Shown here piece by piece: positions 35,672 through 37,323 of a DNA stretch of 37,323 nucleotides (the first letter of the stretch is position 1; every line of letters begins with the position of its first letter). Below the pieces are notes generated by a model. It searched no databases. It saw nothing but the letters and a program-made list of their open reading frames with translations, and was not told the origin of the DNA. Origin of the DNA: Spirochaetia bacterium (GTDB taxonomy: Bacteria; Spirochaetota; Spirochaetia; Treponematales; Breznakiellaceae); NCBI GenBank assembly GCA_025997715.1, contig BNUY01000007.1, forward strand, positions 1 to 37,323, written 5' to 3'. A program made the translations under genes and the position numbers.

Positions 35672-35992
35672 TCATGCACAAAACCCAATCTTCACCGGCG
35701 CTTTCCCCAATAGTTCATCTTCACACAGGACAATGATATCCTCAAGGGAAAGCGCCTTGCCGGAAAGCAGGGACGACACCGCTTCCTTCCGGGTAATGTT
35801 TTCGATCTGCCCCCCGGAAAAATCAAAGCGCCCGGCAAGTACCGCAGCATCATCCCCGGTAAGGCCGGGGAGATTGTTTTTCCAGATGGCGGTTTGTGCC
35901 GCCCTATCCGGTATTTCAAATTCAATCTTATAAAGGAAACGCCGCTCGAAAGCTTTGTCCAGGTTTGCCGTCATGTTGGTGGTGGCAGTCAA
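35672..35992 (-). pseudogene. C-terminal fragment of an AAA+ ATPase
   Basis: About 105 residues: 'ATTNMTANLDKAFERRFLYKIEFEIPD' carries sensor 1 (TTN) and the arginine-finger pair (RR), then the AAA lid with sensor 2 ('FDFSGGQIENITRKEAV', 'SLEDIIVLCEDELLG'). The Walker A/B part that must precede it is missing: upstream of codon ~3 the sequence changes abruptly to the hairpin region at 35991-36040. The intact protein would be a classical AAA ATPase. It is a broken gene, cut by an insertion. Confidence 0.75.
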
Positions 35993-36040
35993 AGACCACC
36001 GGCATAGCCGGTGGCTTGAGGAAGCCCCCTTAAAGGGGGC
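35991..36040. mobile_element. Paired hairpins resembling an IS200/IS605-type element end
   Basis: CCACCGGC-ATA-GCCGGTGG (35996-36014, perfect 8-bp stem) followed by GCCCCCT-TAA-AGGGGGC (36024-36040, perfect 7-bp stem). They sit exactly where the AAA ATPase homology ends. Subterminal hairpins of this style are the recognition structures of HUH (Y1) transposases. Alternatively the pair may be terminators for the gene read leftwards from 37323. No transposase is in the window. Confidence 0.45.
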
Positions 36041-36047
36041 CGTTAAG

Positions 36048-36055
36048 TTAAGTTA
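36048..36055. repeat. Target-site duplication, left copy
   Basis: TTAAGTTA directly before the left terminal repeat, identical to 37187-37194. Confidence 0.85.
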
Positions 36056-36131
36056 GGCTCTGTTCCATAAAGCGTCACCTACTATAAAAATCGGTCGGCA
36101 TAACCTAAAAGCGTGTCATTTTGATACACCT
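36056..36131 (+). repeat. Left terminal inverted repeat (76 bp)
   Basis: Starts GGCTCTGTTCCATAA and ends GTCATTTTGATACACCT. The inner 17 bases and outer 15 match the right repeat exactly; most mismatches are in the middle. Confidence 0.85.
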
Positions 36132-36145
36132 TTCATTCCTAATCC

Positions 36146-36174
36146 TTGACTAATTTTTACATAGTAAATATACT
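36146..36174 (+). promoter_or_regulatory. Promoter of the toxin-antitoxin locus
   Basis: TTGACT (36146-36151), a 17-bp spacer and TATACT (36169-36174) make a near-consensus sigma-70 promoter. Small dyads cover it (CTAATT at 36150-36155 with AATTAG at 36175-36180; TTTAC-ATA-GTAAA near 36156-36168), possible operator sites. AAGGAG (36181-36186) then gives a good ribosome-binding site for ATG 36193. Confidence 0.7.
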
Positions 36175-36192
36175 AATTAGAAGGAGAATATT

Positions 36193-36366
36193 ATGGATAA
36201 AAAGGACTTTGGTAAGATTTTTGAAGAAGCAGAAAATAATGAAATCCCCAATGAAGAAACAATTATGGCTATGGAAGATACGGAATTGATTGGTCCTTTT
36301 AATACTGCGGAAGAGTTCATGGCTGATATATTAGAGGACCCAGAATGGCGGAAACACTACACTTAA
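36193..36366 (+). CDS. Putative small antitoxin (57 residues)
   Basis: Sequence begins 'MDKKDFGKIFEEAENNEIPN' and ends 'DPEWRKHYT'. It is strongly acidic, and the C-terminal 'GPFNTAEEFMADILED' resembles the toxin-wrapping helix of RelB/DinJ antitoxins (a 'pFns.eel...l' pattern). It lacks an obvious ribbon-helix-helix DNA-binding domain, so it is about 30 residues shorter than DinJ and may not repress its own promoter. It overlaps the toxin start by 22 bases, the usual antitoxin-first order. Identification as antitoxin is from position, size, acidity and the C-terminal pattern. Confidence 0.7.
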   Translation: MDKKDFGKIFEEAENNEIPNEETIMAMEDTELIGPFNTAEEFMADILEDPEWRKHYT

Positions 36367-37094
36367 AATATACTAAAACAATGAAACAGGATGTAAAGAG
36401 AATGTCTAGTAGTGGTAGGTATGATATGACAAAACTATTTACAATTACAGATATTTTATTAAATCATAAACCAATTCCTGCTTCATATATGGATCATCCA
36501 TTGAAAGGAGAGTGGGTAGGACATAAGGGACTTCATATACAAGGTGATTGGGTTTTAATTTATCAGATAAATGAGGAAGCGTTGATACTTAAAGAATGTA
36601 GGACAGGAACACATTCAGAATTATTTAAGGAATCAAAAAATATAAAAAGGAGTAAGATTATGACAATTAGAGAAGCAAAAAGGATCGTTGAGAGATGTGG
36701 GCTTAAACCAATTAAGGAAAAAGTCACAGATTTAGGTTTTCGTGGTTTCGGACTTGGCGTGGGAAACTATGAAACTTGGCCAGTAGATATTTATGAAAAA
36801 GGGATAGTCCCTCTTGCCGTCGAATTTTATAAAATGGACAAGGATACCTATTCTGCTCCCCCTGGTTCTACTATCAAGGCAAAAAAACTTTACAAAAAAT
36901 TAAAGTCAGTTCTTGATAAAGTATCTTATGATGATATACAGGAACACTCAAAATATAATGGAACAGAAACCGAAGCAGATTTTGAAAATCAAAAAAGAGA
37001 GATGTTAGATATGGCTAAAGTTTATATAAAAAGTATAGAAAAGAAGGAGACAGGACACGGAGCAGATGGAATGACATCTTATTCTTCTTTTTAG
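36345..37094 (+). CDS. YafQ-type mRNA interferase toxin fused to an unknown C-terminal domain
   Basis: 249 residues. Residues 1-~95 match YafQ (RelE superfamily): 'YMDHPLKGEWVGHKGLHIQGDWVLIYQINEEALILKECRTGTHSELF'. The residues known to matter in E. coli YafQ all have counterparts: H51, H64, D68-W69, H90 and F94. Such toxins cut mRNA in the ribosome. Family members normally stop right after this point. Here the frame continues into ~144 residues starting at Met106 ('MTIREAKRIVERCGLKPIKEK...FRGFGLGVGNYETWP'), a domain I do not recognise. That Met (ATG 36660) has its own AGGAG seven bases upstream, so the second part may also be made alone. Probably a recent fusion of toxin and downstream gene. 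Confidence 0.8.
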   Translation: MAETLHLKYTKTMKQDVKRMSSSGRYDMTKLFTITDILLNHKPIPASYMDHPLKGEWVGHKGLHIQGDWVLIYQINEEALILKECRTGTHSELFKESKNIKRSKIMTIREAKRIVERCGLKPIKEKVTDLGFRGFGLGVGNYETWPVDIYEKGIVPLAVEFYKMDKDTYSAPPGSTIKAKKLYKKLKSVLDKVSYDDIQEHSKYNGTETEADFENQKREMLDMAKVYIKSIEKKETGHGADGMTSYSSF

Positions 37095-37110
37095 AAGGCT
37101 TGAGTTCTTT

Positions 37111-37186
37111 AGGTGTATCAAAATGACGCATTTTCAGGCTATGCCGGTCGATTTACAGAGTAGGTGCAGTGTTATGGAACAGAGCC
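37111..37186 (-). repeat. Right terminal inverted repeat (76 bp)
   Basis: Reverse complement of the left repeat with ~14 mismatches and no gaps; ends TTATGGAACAGAGCC. Confidence 0.85.
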
Positions 37187-37194
37187 TTAAGTTA
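37187..37194. repeat. Target-site duplication, right copy
   Basis: TTAAGTTA, identical to the left copy. It also supplies the stop codon of the leftward partial gene that follows. Confidence 0.85.
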
Positions 37195-37323
37195 TCCCTG
37201 AATCCGTATACGGTGGCCTTGTTTTTTCGATAGAATCCATATTTTGAATCAGTCCCAGCTGAATCTGGCTGGCATATGTAATACCATTAGCAAAACCACG
37301 TCCGTGTAGGAGCACATCTGCTT
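37187..37323 (-). CDS. C-terminal end of an unknown protein (gene runs off the right edge)
   Basis: One minus-strand frame is open from the right edge to a TAA in the target duplication, giving 'ADVLLHGRGFANGITYASQI' then 'QLGLIQNMDSIEKTRPPYTD' and a short end. The other two minus frames close quickly. No family is recognised. If real, the transposable element inserted exactly at its stop codon without changing the protein. Only ~45 residues are visible, so this is tentative. Confidence 0.4.
   Translation of the reverse strand, partial: ADVLLHGRGFANGITYASQIQLGLIQNMDSIEKTRPPYTDSGIT

Larger units (their letters stand above)
36056..37186. mobile_element. 1131-bp transposase-less element carrying a toxin-antitoxin locus
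   Basis: The element is bounded by terminal inverted repeats of 76 bp each (36056-36131 and 37111-37186), matching without gaps at about 62 positions by eye; the outer 15 bases (GGCTCTGTTCCATAA) are identical. Both ends are flanked by TTAAGTTA, an exact 8-bp duplication. No transposase is inside; the cargo is the antitoxin and toxin-fusion genes at 36193-37094. Base composition is clearly AT-richer than the surroundings. It fits a non-autonomous, MITE-like transposon moved in trans by an element that makes 8-bp duplications; the family cannot be named with certainty. Confidence 0.85.

Noticed and set aside
37187..37323. IS200 transposase C-terminus for the right-edge partial frame
   Set aside because: The visible ~45 residues do not resemble the Y1 transposase or TnpB C-termini that I know, so the gene is left unnamed.

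Overview
The window looks like a chromosome segment of a host-associated Treponema-like spirochaete. The evidence is a CMP kinase fused to ribosomal protein S1, an arrangement I recall from treponemes, many lipoproteins with short spirochaete-type lipoboxes, a BspA-like leucine-rich-repeat lipoprotein, and core operon content typical of the group. The core is moderately GC-rich. The last ~1.1 kb element is visibly AT-rich and foreign-looking. The species assignment is inference; no 16S gene is present.

Layout. 1-4080: the end of dnaG, then rpoD overlapping it, a coiled-coil zinc-ribbon protein, two dispersed repeat elements and the RNase P RNA gene. 4083-10617: a cell-shape operon (membrane-anchored TPR protein, mreB, mreC, mreD, mrdA/PBP2, rodA) with overlapping or near-overlapping genes; these should make the rod/elongasome peptidoglycan machine. 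10655-14471: a radical-SAM/DUF2344 fusion protein, then a type IV AbiEi/AbiEii toxin-antitoxin pair with a 13-bp perfect dyad lying over its promoter. 14472-24109 (minus strand): a lipoprotein, a membrane TPR protein and a GAF/sigma-54 activator in an overlapping chain; the cmk-rpsA fusion; an RsuA/RluB pseudouridine synthase with scpB and scpA; and recA with a long C-terminal extension and a nested palindrome at its promoter. 24110-30305: a lipoprotein with a long Thr-Pro-Val tract and LRRs, DUF445 protein, SH3-like lipoprotein, an omptin-type outer-membrane protease split at a run of eight G, a Nudix hydrolase and three envelope proteins. 30398-35123: secA, another dispersed repeat, and a SPOR-domain secreted protein with a partner periplasmic protein.

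The right end (35217-37323) is an accessory hot spot. A tRNA-Lys(CTT) gene is followed by the first 46 codons of a phage-type integrase, a truncated AAA+ ATPase, and paired hairpins like the end of an IS200/IS605-type element. Next comes a complete 1131-bp transposed element (36056-37186). It has 76-bp imperfect terminal inverted repeats, an exact 8-bp target duplication (TTAAGTTA) and no transposase. Its cargo is a 57-residue putative antitoxin and a YafQ-type toxin fused in frame to an unknown ~144-residue domain that keeps its own Shine-Dalgarno and ATG.

The most interesting signals are this toxin-antitoxin-carrying element with the toxin fusion, the poly-G switch candidate in the omptin gene, the internal translation start inside the cmk-rpsA fusion, the AT-hook-like tail of RecA, and the operator-like dyads at abiE and recA. 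All family assignments are by eye from motifs; no database search was run.
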